Shown here piece after piece: positions 1-9,773 of a stretch of 60,000 nt of DNA (positions are counted from its first letter, which is position 1; each line of letters opens with the position of its first letter). The DNA is taken from NCBI GenBank assembly GCA_949358305.1, contig OX442320.1, positions 2,360,501-2,420,500 on the forward strand, in the 5' to 3' direction. The notes beneath the pieces are model-generated. The model did no database searches. It had not been told where the DNA came from and saw nothing but the letters and a program-made list of their open reading frames with translations. The position numbers and the translations under genes were made by a program. This DNA comes from Strigamia acuminata. Taxonomy: Eukaryota; Arthropoda; Chilopoda; Geophilomorpha; Linotaeniidae.

Positions 1-90
1 AGTAATGCAATTAATTTCGTAAAAACGAATTCATTGATTTAAAAATGTCAAATTTAGGACGGAAAATTCCCTAAAACGAAACGAATCCAG

Positions 91-1231
91 GAAAAATGTT
101 TATTTGATTATTTCGCGGAGCATCACCGACTAAAATTGACGGAAAAAGGTGCGGATGTCGACAAAATCGAAGAAACAGACACAAATAGTGACATAATTGA
201 TGAAACCAATACTAATAACGACGAAATTGAAGAGAACGGAGTCGAAAAGGAGAAAAACAAGCCAAATTTTGTCAAAATTGCAGTCGAAACACTCAAAAGA
301 TGTTCGCATTTATTGGCGAGAAAACAACTGAATTTTACGCTCTTAGTCATGGACACGATTGAAAAATGCGTTATAATTCTCGCGAATTGGACAGGTTTAA
401 TAAATCAACAATTTTGTCTCATTCATTTGTTAAATTTTATTTTTTTCCAGACGATTTGCTGCCGTTAATTCACCAAATTTGGCCCGAATTCAAAACGAAG
501 TTTTCTGACGAGAATTTAATCATAGCAAAGAAAGCGTGCGACGTTTTGGTCACGATTGCTCGAGTTTGCAGCTATTTCATCCGCAAGAGGACGGTGGACC
601 AAATATGGCCGAAAATGATGCAATTTTTACGGAAGCAAGCGCAAATCAGCGATAAAAACACGAGTACCGCGTACAGTTTGACATCGGCGTACAAATTGCA
701 GTTGCAGAGTTTGAGTTGCTTGGGGAAATTGATCGGTTATGTACGGAAGTGCAATGAAATATTTTATTTTTTGTTTTTAATTTTATTTTTGTTTTTAGCT
801 GGAAGTTAGCGGCGAAAATATCGATTCGGTGGTTGAAGTTTGTGTGCCGTATTTGAGTAATCAGCAGCCAATCGCATTGCAGGAGGTATTGTTTGGCCAT
901 TTTGATTTGTTTCATTTTTTGATGATTTTTTAATGAGATTTATTGTTTGTTTTTGAAGATGGCGGTCGAGACGGTGATTTTAGCGGCTGATATTGAACCG
1001 GATGTTGTTTGGCTGCTAATGCATCGCTTGGGTCGGTCGTTGTGCGATTTGGAGCCGACGGATTCGGCTTTATGCAGCATAAATGTAATTTTTTTTGTGA
1101 TTTTTTTATTCACCGCAATTTATTATTTTTTTCTTTTATTTTCGCAGGTGATCGAATTGAATCGCGATTCGACGATGTTTGAAGAAAATATAGCGACTAT
1201 TTTGAAAGAAATGGTGTCAAGTGTAGAATAA
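91..1231 (+). CDS. TTI1: TTI1-like (TELO2-interacting protein 1) C-terminal exons, 5' incomplete
   Basis: Five exons can be joined: 91-394, 451-740, 799-885, 959-1084 and 1148-1231 (stop TAA). All introns are GT-AG and 56-73 bp long, and the phases agree (phase 1 at the first junction, then phase 0). The frame is open back to position 58; I start at 91 after a CAG, a weak acceptor, so the true exon start is uncertain and the 5' part lies outside the window. The protein is helical-repeat-like, with the run LGKLIGY, then VCVPYLSNQQPIALQE and a short conserved C-terminal tail, which I recognise as the end of TTI1. Known TTI1 works with TELO2 and TTI2 as a co-chaperone for PIKK kinases such as mTOR and ATM. 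An acidic low-complexity stretch (residues about 15-50) looks like a lineage-specific loop. The assignment rests on recalled family resemblance, not a search. Confidence 0.68.
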
Positions 1232-1736
1232 TATATTCAAATTTGGTAATTTTGTTGAATTGTTTTGTAAATATATGTTTTTTCAAGGTTGGATTTTTTA
1301 ATGGAAAAATTGGATTATTGATGTAAATATTGTATTCCCTCATCCTCAGGTGCACGTATTAAACTTTTTGATTGTATGAAATTAATGCATTCATAATTAA
1401 TAATGTTACATGAATCCACACGTTTATAAATCTCAGTATTCATTTAAACTTAACCATACTTTTATTAGACGCTAATAAATATTATAATTTCAAATGCAAT
1501 AAGAATGTAGCTTGAGAAGATTATCGGTATTTAATTAGTTATCGGTAATGTTTAGTGTAGTAACAATGAAAGAAGCTTTGTAGACAATAACATATTTAAT
1601 TTTACTGACTCATAAATTATAAATTGATACTTTTTCGTCGCACTTAAAAATAAAGTACAGTACTTACCTCCGCTAGTTTTCAAAGCAAACTAGAAAATTA
1701 TTGTCGTGCATAGTTCGTCTATATTTCACTCTGAAA
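1232..1736. other. Intergenic: TTI1 3' flank and upstream region of ICK gene 1
   Basis: AT-rich with no coding signal. Positions about 1420-1600 (Ttataaat, tattcatttaaac, ttaattagtta, gtttagtgtag) are recognisably paralogous to 2575-2715 and 59750-59880, so this is the shared upstream region of the ICK peptide family and probably holds its promoter. No exact promoter can be assigned. Confidence 0.45.
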
Positions 1737-2000
1737 ATGAAAGGAGCCTTGTGTATCCGTTTGTGCTTTTTATTCCTCGTTTTGGCACTAACTGAATTGT
1801 AGGTTAAAATCTAATCTATCAAATTTATTCATAATTTCTTGATTTTCTTGATTAATTTGTCATTTTATTGATTTTTCTCTTTATTTTTTAAAAGTGTTGC
1901 TGCTGCTGGTGAATGTAGCAAATTTCGAGGACCTTGCGATACGACAAAAGATTGTTGCAGCGAGTATAAGTGCTTCGTTGCAGGTCATCGTTGCAGATAG
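1737..2000 (+). CDS. Small secreted inhibitor-cystine-knot peptide, ICK gene 1 (two exons)
   Basis: Exon 1 is 1737-1798 and exon 2 is 1895-2000 (stop TAG), joined by a 96-bp GT-AG intron in phase 2; the product is 55 residues. Exon 1 encodes a hydrophobic signal peptide (MKGALCIRLCFLFLVLALTE). Exon 2 encodes a mature region with six cysteines spaced C-X6-C-X5-CC-X4-C-X6-C, the inhibitor-cystine-knot (knottin) framework. Such secreted peptides include ion-channel toxins, antimicrobial peptides and protease inhibitors; nothing here tells which. It is the first of a family in this window, with paralogues at 2811, 57637, 58976 and 59973. An AATAAA lies at 2063-2068. Gene structure is clear; function is open. 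Confidence 0.75.
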
Positions 2001-2810
2001 CTCATTTTGGATGAAAAAAATGTGATTTAAATGTATGAATACAAATGTATGAATACAAATTAAATAAATTATACCATCACGTGTGATGGTGTACAAATAA
2101 CAACTGTGTCAAATTTTTGCGCTAAAAAAGACAAAGTAATAACAATTTTCAAAAACTTCTTTCTGAACGGTTAAAAACAGTTGCAGGACGCAATCTATCA
2201 GGGTAAAAGGTTATTTTTAGCGAGATTTTTAGGTTTTTTCACTGTCAAACGGATGTATGAAAAGATGGTAATTTTTGAATTTGGCGCTTTAGCGTACTGC
2301 GGTGAGATCTGGTGATGAATGATGCAACTTTTCCAAATGCAACAATGCAATACAGGAAATATTTTTTTTTAATTTATTGCTTTATAAATAACGCTTCGTT
2401 GCTTGAAAAAAGAAATTCTACTCAATTTTTTTTTGGAATAATTTTACAATTCTTTTTTTTTATTTCGTAATTTCATCACAAACTGCACTCATCAAATGTA
2501 AAAGTACACCTAATATCTGTTTTTTTTTTCACCAAATTAATAATAATTACCGGTAATGCAACATTAATCCACGTTTATGTCACTGTATAAATATTCATTT
2601 AAACTAACCTTGGGTTTTATTAGGTATTCTTCACGCTAATATAATTTCCAATTCAATGAGAATATATTCGAGACGATTATTTAATTAGTTAGCGATGATG
2701 TTTAGTGTAGGCACTAAAACACTTAAGTACAAAAACATCCGCTAATTTTCAGACAGTAGCGAAGCAAAGTAGTCAATTATTGTCGTGCATATTTCATGAA
2801 TATTTTCACA
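2001..2810. other. Intergenic between ICK genes 1 and 2
   Basis: Holds the 3' end of ICK gene 1 and the upstream region of gene 2. The whole stretch is paralogous to 59251-59972, with the same order of blocks (3' palindrome, a 'ttggcgctttag' box near 2281, 'aactgcactcat' near 2480, 'accggtaatgcaac' near 2550, 'gtataaatattcatttaaac' near 2585). No gene is seen. Confidence 0.6.
2063..2090 (+). promoter_or_regulatory. Polyadenylation signal and 18-nt palindrome in ICK 3' UTR
   Basis: AATAAA at 2063-2068 is followed by the palindrome ACCATCACGTGTGATGGT at 2073-2090. The same pair recurs after ICK gene 4 (59312-59329), so it has been kept through the duplication. It may form a hairpin at the cleavage site or bind a dimeric factor through its CACGTG E-box core; both are inferences. 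Confidence 0.5.
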
Positions 2811-3081
2811 ATGAAAAGAGATTTGTATATCCGTTTGGGTTTTCTATTCCTCGTTTTGGCAGTCACTGAATTGTAGGTTAAAATCAATCAATTTGAATAA
2901 CATTATCGATCAAATTAATTCATAATTTCTGTTTTATTCATTTTTTGTTTATTTCTTGAAAAACAAAAGGATTGCCGGTGTTAGTGGATGTGGCAGATTT
3001 CACGCAAATTGCAAAACGAAGGATGATTGTTGTTCACCCTATAGGTGTGAGTTTTACGATTATGGTGGGAAATGTGAATAG
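2811..3081 (+). CDS. Small secreted inhibitor-cystine-knot peptide, ICK gene 2 (two exons)
   Basis: Exon 1 is 2811-2872 and exon 2 is 2970-3081 (stop TAG), with a 97-bp GT-AG intron in the same phase 2 position as ICK gene 1; the product is 57 residues. The signal peptide (MKRDLYIRLGFLFLVLAVTE) is followed by six cysteines spaced C-X6-C-X5-CC-X4-C-X8-C. The last loop is two residues longer and acidic/aromatic compared with gene 1, so specificity has probably diverged. The gene is a tandem paralogue of ICK gene 1 about 1.1 kb upstream, and its start is nearly identical to the truncated gene at 59973. The target of the peptide is unknown. Confidence 0.74.
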
Positions 3082-3563
3082 TTCATTTGGGATGCAAAAC
3101 AACCCATTTAAATGTACGAATACAAAATAAAATAAATTATACCATCGTATATGATGCGTGTGGTGTATTAATAACAACGATGTCCAATTTTTTTGCGAGA
3201 TTTTTAGGTTGATGACAATTTTTGAATTTGGCGCTTTAGTGCACCGCGACGAAATCTCGTGGTGAATTCTTCAACTTTCCTAAATTGAAAAAATGTAAAA
3301 TCCCAAGATCATTTTGATTTTATTCATTTCTTCACGGCCAAAACATTATTTTTCAAAAGAAATTTCACAATATTACAATTCTTATTTTTTTTAAAATATT
3401 ACATCACAAGTCTATTTTCTCTCAACGCTTCATGGTTTTCCCCTCGATTTATCATCACCGTACTCCCCCCTGTCAACGAAATGAACCACCCCAGCAACAG
3501 CCCAACACCAGGCAAAACCAACGGATGAAACAAACCTCTCGACTTTAACTAAGCGAACCAGCA
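3082..3563. other. Intergenic between ICK gene 2 and atlastin-like gene 1
   Basis: Contains the 3' UTR of ICK gene 2, with AATAAA-type signals near 3125-3133, and the upstream region of the GTPase gene. Base composition changes from AT-rich to C-rich at about 3430, just before the GTPase gene. No other feature is seen. Confidence 0.5.
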
Positions 3564-5246
3564 ATGGCTTCCCAAATAGTCTCCGTCGACCTCACCAACC
3601 CCCAACACCTCAATCTCAACCCGTGCCTCACCCGAAACATTCTCACGCACAAAAAAACGCACAAACTCAAGGTGGCCATCATCAGCATCGCAGGACCGTT
3701 CCGAAAAGGCAAGTCCTTCCTCCTCAACTTCTTCATCCGCTACCTCCGCCGCAACCGCGCTCCCGATTGGCTCCGCGCGGACGTGCAACAAGTCCTAGAA
3801 GGATTCGATTGGACGGACGGCGCCCACGAAGTCACCACTGGCGTCTGGCTCTGGCCCGAACCGTTCGTCATAGACGACGTCGCCATCTTCCTAATGGACA
3901 CTCAGGGCTCGTTCAATTCGACGCAATCCGACCAGGACAACGCGACGATATTGGCGCTGACCACCATGGTCTCCACGGTCACCATCTACAACCTGCAAGC
4001 GGATCTGCAAAAGGACGATGTGGATTTTCTGCATTTCTGCGCCGAGTACGGCAAAAGCGCACTGCGATCCGAAGATTCGTACGGGGCGGGGAAACTGGTG
4101 GTGCTCGTGCGCGATTGGGTCCACCGAACGCACCCGTGCGGGTTCGCCGGCGGTCGCCAATACGTCGAGAATTTCCTTCGCGATCAGAGCGAACGAGTCA
4201 CGGAAAGTCTTCGCTCGAATTTCGCGGACGTTTCTTGTTTTCTCATGCGCAAACACGTGGCGGGAGCTGTACCGCCACTTTTTTCCGGACAAATTGACCA
4301 TCTCGACCAAGATTTCGTGTCGGGTCTTGGCGAATTGATCCCGGTAGTCGTGGACGTCGCCAGAACGAACGCGGCGCTCCAAAGTGGACCGGAAGTGTTT
4401 TCGCGACTCGCGAGGTGTTTCGAAGCACTGGGCAGAATGCCGCCTGTCGGCAACCGGATCGACTTGCAGGCGATGTCGCACGATTTAATCGCGCACGATT
4501 TGGCGGTGGACGAGTATTGCAATTCGATGTCGGAAATCGTCGGAGTGGACGCGGTGCCGGTCGACCCGAAGAGGTTGCAGGAGGCGCACAAAAGCGCAGT
4601 GGAAAGAGCGGTGAAGAGGTTTCAAAGTCGCGCAAGAATGGGTGGGAGTGAGCGCGGTGAAGCGGGTGTGGAAGAATTGAAGAAATACCTGGAACTTGTG
4701 GGAAGGGATTTTGCTGGTAGCAACGATAGAGCTCGTTGTGCGCAGGGGCAACGGACAGTGGCGGCCGGGTTCGCGTCGGGCGGTGCGCTCACTGCGCTCG
4801 GCGCAATCGCCGTGTACGACGCGGCGTTTGTCGTTCCTTGCATTTTACTTGCGGTGGGGAGTGTGGGGCTCATTGGGGTTGCTGTTGCAGTGTTGGTCGT
4901 GTCTTCGGTGACCGTTTCGCACGGTGTTTCTTCGACTTTGTTGACAAGTGCTGCGTCGTATGTGTCTGAATTTGTGTCGTCGCGGGTGTCGGGGAGAGAT
5001 ACCGGTAATGCGCAGCCCAGAATCGAGAGGGGCGGTATGGAAGTGAATCGGGGTTTAACGCGGATGGATGATGGATCAGCTTTTAAAAATTGGGTGATTT
5101 ATTTGCTGGTTGTACTTGTTGCGTTTTTATTGATGAGTAAGCTTGAGATGTCGAATACTGTGAGTATGATCATTTGTGGAGTTTTTATCGGTGTTTTTGG
5201 TACGTGCTGTTGTAATCGCTGGAGAAAGGACGTGAGGAGTTGTTGA
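3564..5246 (+). CDS. Atlastin/GBP-family GTPase, gene 1 (intact, single exon)
   Basis: A 560-residue dynamin-superfamily GTPase of atlastin type. The P-loop GPFRKGKS is at residues 44-51, the switch region TTGVW at about 91-95, the G3 motif DTQG at 112-115, and the G4-type RDW at 183-185. A helical middle domain follows. Two hydrophobic blocks lie near the C-terminus (about 395-455, long and glycine/alanine/valine-rich, and about 510-552), with a cysteine cluster at the very end. Atlastins fuse endoplasmic-reticulum tubules by GTP-driven dimerisation; this protein is likely membrane-anchored, but its large divergence and doubled hydrophobic regions mean ER fusion is not certain. The ATG at 3564 has a good context (gcaATGG). 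Third positions are strongly G/C-rich, unlike its paralogue at 34996 and unlike the AT-rich surroundings. No intron is seen. Confidence 0.8.
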   Translation: MASQIVSVDLTNPQHLNLNPCLTRNILTHKKTHKLKVAIISIAGPFRKGKSFLLNFFIRYLRRNRAPDWLRADVQQVLEGFDWTDGAHEVTTGVWLWPEPFVIDDVAIFLMDTQGSFNSTQSDQDNATILALTTMVSTVTIYNLQADLQKDDVDFLHFCAEYGKSALRSEDSYGAGKLVVLVRDWVHRTHPCGFAGGRQYVENFLRDQSERVTESLRSNFADVSCFLMRKHVAGAVPPLFSGQIDHLDQDFVSGLGELIPVVVDVARTNAALQSGPEVFSRLARCFEALGRMPPVGNRIDLQAMSHDLIAHDLAVDEYCNSMSEIVGVDAVPVDPKRLQEAHKSAVERAVKRFQSRARMGGSERGEAGVEELKKYLELVGRDFAGSNDRARCAQGQRTVAAGFASGGALTALGAIAVYDAAFVVPCILLAVGSVGLIGVAVAVLVVSSVTVSHGVSSTLLTSAASYVSEFVSSRVSGRDTGNAQPRIERGGMEVNRGLTRMDDGSAFKNWVIYLLVVLVAFLLMSKLEMSNTVSMIICGVFIGVFGTCCCNRWRKDVRSC

Positions 5247-5946
5247 CTTGGTCAGGGCCGGACTGGGAACAAATTTCTAGCGGGAAATCTGGATGGATCG
5301 AACCACAAGAAAAGGAAAAAAAATTGACAACCTCAGTCCTGCACCGGACTTGGTTTGTGATGTATTTCACGAATTGAAACGGATGTACCTTGATGTGACT
5401 GTTATACAGGATCGGACTCACAAATACAAAAAAGTTGTGAATCACCACTAGGCGCGTTCAATTCCAAATTACCAAAATTACAAAAACTTTGTGACGGTTA
5501 CACTGTCATACACTTTGTTAGTATAGGACGATTATTTCACCGATAGATGGCGCTGATACGTTTTAGCGGCAATTTCAAATTTCGACAATTTTTGAGTGAA
5601 TAAAATATAAATTACTATTTATATTTTATTCCACTGCGACTTTAGACACTTTTAAATACTTTTGGATGTTTAAATGCTAGTTGATTTATTTGTCACATAA
5701 TTCTATTGAATTATGTGCAAACTTTACACCTGGTGAAGTCACCCTTCATCACCCACTGTGAGTTGGACTCCTTTTGGATTATAGTCAAAGGGACTTAATC
5801 CAAAATGTGTCCTGCGTATCCAGTTCCTGTTTTGGACCTAGTAGAAGACTATGTCCTGAGTATCCACTTCCTGTGATCTAGGATTGGATGGATTTGACTG
5901 CCCAGTGATCCCATTGGATCACTGAACAGCTATTCTCCTCACCGAG

Positions 5947-5953
5947 TATATAT
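5947..5953 (+). promoter_or_regulatory. TATA-like box of element A LTR
   Basis: TATATAT within 'accgagtatatatcccc'; the same box is in the 3' LTR about 26.8 kb downstream. Its place in the LTR, well upstream of the AATAAA, fits a promoter. The transcription start is not determined. Confidence 0.45.
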
Positions 5954-6039
5954 CCCCCTGCAAAACGGATATAGCTCGCTCTTGTTCTTGTTTTGTTTGA
6001 TACTGATATTACTTGAGCACATATTATACTTCTCTGCGT

Positions 6040-6420
6040 TCCGACAATCCGTTGTAGAAATACTTTGTATTTAGTGTAAGTATCTAGAGTGGGTAGAAGA
6101 CTCACAGACACACTGCCCGCCTCTTCATGCCAACATTCCGTTGTAGAAATGTCGTAACTAGAGTGAGTAATTCACAGACACATTTAAGTGTAGGATCTAG
6201 AGTGGGGTACAACCCACAGACGCACTCCCTCCAGCTTCATGCCAACATTCCGTTGTAGAGTGCAGAATCTAGAGTGGAGTAAAATTCACAGACGCATTGG
6301 TAATGTAGCATCTAGAGTGGAGTATTTAAATTCCACAGACACATTATCAGAGTAATCGACGCGGAGTAATTTCCCGGTTACTCTCCCGCCAGCCAGGACC
6401 GAGTGGAGTAATTTCCCGGC
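6040..6420 (+). repeat. Tandem stem-loop array in element A LTR
   Basis: Two short motifs alternate. One is CAACATTCCGTTGTAGA (near 6131 and 6241, with a variant near 6044), itself able to pair CAAC with GTTG. The other is TCTAGAGTGG...CACAGAC(A/G)CA, seen about five times (near 6082, 6151, 6191, 6269 and 6311). In each copy the flanking bases pair: GTGGGGTACAACCCAC, GTGAGTAATTCAC, GTGGAGTAAAATTCAC, GTGGAGTATTTAAATTCCAC. The stems change together while pairing is kept. Two copies of GGAGTAATTTCCCGG follow near 6363 and 6403. Confidence 0.7.
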
Positions 6421-7081
6421 GATGGATAACCTTTCCTGCGAGATATTTCGATTCAATTCGTTATTGGTTTGGCGGAACATTTAAGTCTAACTTAGATGTT
6501 GATTGCACTCGGGGCAAAAAATAGCTCGGCGCTATTTTAATATATTTTGCTTATTTTCACAGTTTAGGTTAAGTTTGTGACTCTAAAATATCATGATTAA
6601 TTCCATAGAATTAATATGAATATTTATTCTCACATTGTTACATCTCGCGGTAATTATTGATTACAACAATTATCTGCGATGCGATGTGTGTGACGATACA
6701 GAAAAGTCAACCGCACCTCTCGGATATAACCCACCCAGCCTAACCATTTACACGCCTTTTAGAACCAAACCCCGGACCATTTAGAAGCCAAAGCCATTCA
6801 TAGATGACATCTTTTACGTCACAGCAATAAGACCGTTACAAATTCTTATTGCATGACTGAAGCCTTCAAATGATATTATTTCAGGGCTTTTGCCAAATAA
6901 CTGTATAGTTTAACTTCTCGTCATTTTAGCCACTTGTAGGCATAGTATTTATATAAGGTTCAAACCGGAATAAATGTTATATGTTTTGAGAAAACATCAG
7001 GTTTGCATATTTTACATTTTCACACGGATAGTTCACACTTTAGTTTAGCAATTGCTATCTCCAGAAGGTAATCGTCACACG

Positions 7082-7099
7082 TGGAGGTTCTACCGAGAT
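7082..7099 (+). other. Primer-binding site of element A (tRNA-Gln)
   Basis: TGGAGGTTCTACCGAGAT begins 2 nt after the LTR. It is complementary to the 3' end of animal tRNA-Gln (…ATCTCGGTGGAACCT-CCA) with one mismatch in the stretch I can recall. This marks the minus-strand DNA start of reverse transcription. It is not a tRNA gene. Confidence 0.72.
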
Positions 7100-7956
7100 A
7101 GGTTGCATTTTATTGAAGTGAACTCTGTGATCAGGTGTAAAATTGAAAAAATGAATTTTCTTGATTATTTTATATAGATATTATAATTAGAAAATTTCCG
7201 ATTTTTCTCTATAAATTTACTGTGAAATATCCATTTGTTTTCAAAAAATTCTCATTATCTTTTGGAAATATCTGAATTCGAATTTTTGGATTATTTTGAA
7301 AAAAACTCATTATAATTCCGAATCTCTTACGAAAAATCTATTATGATTTTATTGAGTTTCCCAGAATATTCAGCTATATTCTGGAAAATTTCGAAACCTT
7401 GAATTTTGATCAAAAAACGAATTTGACTAGAAATTCTGCTGACTGAAAAATAAAAAGTTAAAGTATTTTATGTTACTGGTTGAAAACTTGACTAGTTTTC
7501 TATTGTTCTGTCAATGTTAGGAATTATGATTTTTTAATCCCTGACAAGGTAAAGAATGTGCCAAAGAGAACCACTCACGATGCAGCTCGGAGTAGGTCAT
7601 CCAGATGTGACATTGTTGAGAATTTCGGATTAGAAATTATCAGGAATTTTTCAACATCGCCAATCACAGCAGACTGTCTTGACAAAGGAGATTTTCCGGA
7701 AGCTAGTTTGACAACCAATATTCAGCCACACTTGCTTTTCGACAGTGCGACCATCCAGTTGTGCCTTTGTGACCAGTGCCCGTTTGGACCATTCTTGACC
7801 ACGCAATAGGACAGTTTTTTCCGAAGCCACTTCAGTTTCAGCAGCTAAGGTTGTATTTTTTCAAATTATTTCTTAGTTTAATATTAAGCGTGTTACATTT
7901 ACGCTAGTTCAGTTAAAGTTTATTTTTTCTTTTGTACGTGTATTTCTTTGAGTATT
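7100..7956 (+). other. Element A untranslated leader with a strong splice-donor-like site
   Basis: AT-rich leader between primer site and gag. It contains many short TTTTC/GAAAA inverted motifs (for example near 7195-7390). At 7546-7552 the sequence AAG|GTAAAG is a near-consensus 5' splice site upstream of gag, placed where retroviruses keep the donor used for spliced subgenomic RNA. A non-ATG open stretch at 7558-7806 has no recognisable features and I do not call it a gene. Confidence 0.45.
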
Positions 7957-9461
7957 ATGGCCCGTAGACCTGTAAGAGTTCGTGGAACACGAGGAAATCG
8001 TGGAGCACGACGACGTGGTGGTATGTGTGAAACACCAAGAGGAATTGTGGAGTCTGATCTAGAAAGCCAGGGGGAAGAAAATGTTCCTAGAGACGTTTCC
8101 AACCCAGGTAGTTCTCGAACGGATCCACTATCAGTCCCACATGATTTAGAAGTTTACTGTCGCCATTACCAATTGGAAGTGACGCAGTTTTCCTCTTTGT
8201 GTGAAGCTCAACAATACACGGCGAATAATCATCACGAGAGAAATCGTGTAATTACTCCCGATGTAGTTGTAACCAACGAACGAAGTGTTTCTGTAGATCG
8301 AACTGGCCCTCGTTCGCCGGCCACATATCGCTACCAGCAATTGCCTGGATGGCGAATGAATGTTGCTCGTGACGACAATGGGCAGTTAAATTCTTCACTA
8401 TCTGTTCAACCTTCGATACAGTTACCAACTAGTTCTTGGCGATCGAATTCGGCCGAAAGAATGGGAAATTCCGGACAAGGAAATATTTCTGCGCCAATTT
8501 CCCGAAATTTACCAAGTGCGACGGCTGTAAATAATATTTTACCCGCTCCCACTGGGAATTTGAATGATTCTTTCAGAGTTCCACAGCCTCGAACTAATCT
8601 GTCGGTCCAACCAAGGGGGAGAAATGAAAATTATCAAAATTTTCAATCTCACACCCAATCTGATGGAGATTTTAGGAATTATAGAAATTCCCGCTCTCAA
8701 GGTGGACGAGCTCCGCCGAGAAATCAACGATTTCCCGGAGCTCCTGGTGATCCTCGTGACTCCGATCCTAACTCGAGTAGTGACGAATCTCACGCTGGTG
8801 GAGGGGGAAATTATAACAATAATTTCCACCGACGTAATAATTCTCGTTCTCCTCCGCCACCTGATAGACGCCAAAATTTTCGAGGAGAGCCAAATCCGCC
8901 ACCCAGAGACCAAGAAAGTCGGTCTACACCCAATTCGAACTCTGCTTCTAATTTGTCGGACGAAAATGTAAAACAAATTATTCAGGGTTTAGTTGGTCAA
9001 ATCCGAAGCCCGAGTAATCCCAGTCAGAATTTTGGAAAAGGAATCGAGATTCCTATTTTTGACGGGAAACAGACAGAGGTTGCGCGATTCCTTGAAATCG
9101 TCAAAGCTGTCGCACTCGGGAAAGGCATCCCTTTAGACGACATGGTACACACTGCTGTACCTGGACGACTATTAGGCCATGCACAACGTTGGTTCCATAA
9201 GCAACGCCATACTTTTAACAGTTGGCGAACTTTCGAAGCCTCTTTTCTCGATTGTTTCGACCTCGTTCCACTTACAAGAGAAAGGCGACTTCTTAATGTA
9301 AAACAACGAGCCGACGAGTCACTTTATAGTTTTCTTCTGCGTTATACGCAAGAACAAGGTGAAGTGCCGCCAGGTGATAAAACTGGACGTGCGCAATTAT
9401 TCGACAATTTAACTCAAGAAAGTTTCACGGCGTTATGTACACAAGGAATGTATGGTAACTT
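7957..9461 (+). CDS. gag: Element A gag, first part (interrupted by copia 1)
   Basis: The frame opens at 7948 with TTG, but the first ATG is at 7957 and is the likely start. The N-terminus is Arg/Gly-rich (MARRPVRVRGTRGN), followed by the motif LEVYCRHYQLEVTQFSSLCEAQQY, then a long Asn/Ser/Arg/Pro-rich linker (about residues 110-330). From about residue 355 a retrotransposon capsid-like domain is visible (IPIFDGKQ, AQRWF, WRTFEASFLDCF, QRADESLYSFLLRY). The gene is cut at 9461 by a copia insertion and continues in the same frame at 14443 after the duplicated AACTT. Together the two parts would make 682 residues. In this copy the Gag protein is not made intact. Confidence 0.82.
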
Positions 9462-9672
9462 TGTTATGAATATGGAAATAACGGTTGAAGTTTAATACAA
9501 GGTTAGAGCAACCTCACTGTTCTACATCAAGTGAAAGAGTGGGGAAAAAACACAGGAAGGATGTTCACTCCATATATGGTAGGAGTGTCACCACAGGATA
9601 TAAAAAAACTCAAACTACATCAATTACACAATGACATCAAGTGGTGATTTTCCACATCAAATAATCCCAACA
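9462..9672 (-). repeat. Copia 1 3' LTR (left copy)
   Basis: 211-bp direct repeat of 14227-14437 with TG...CA ends. It is the 3' LTR because the polyprotein runs leftward into it. Confidence 0.93.
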
Positions 9673-9773
9673 AATTCCCCCAAAATCAACAATTCGATTT
9701 CATCACAAAAACACTTCTCAAAAACACAATTATATAAAAACAATCAATATGAACACTGCACACAATAAAGTCA

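Larger units (their letters stand above)
5490..7079 (+). repeat. Element A 5' LTR
   Basis: A 1590-bp LTR, TGTGACGG...CGTCACA, repeated at 32289. A TATA-like TATATAT at 5947-5953 and an AATAAA at 6969-6974 suggest U3 up to about 5975 and a roughly 1 kb R region. Between 6040 and 6420 lies an array of short repeated stem-loops, which would therefore be inside the transcript leader. Confidence 0.88.

Noticed and set aside
5256-5489. Possible repeat beginning 'gtcagggccggactggg'
   Set aside because: It resembles a dispersed repeat, but I found no second copy or terminal structure in this window.
7558-7806. 83-codon frame in the element A leader
   Set aside because: Starts with GTG, has no recognisable motif and no counterpart in element B; treated as leader.
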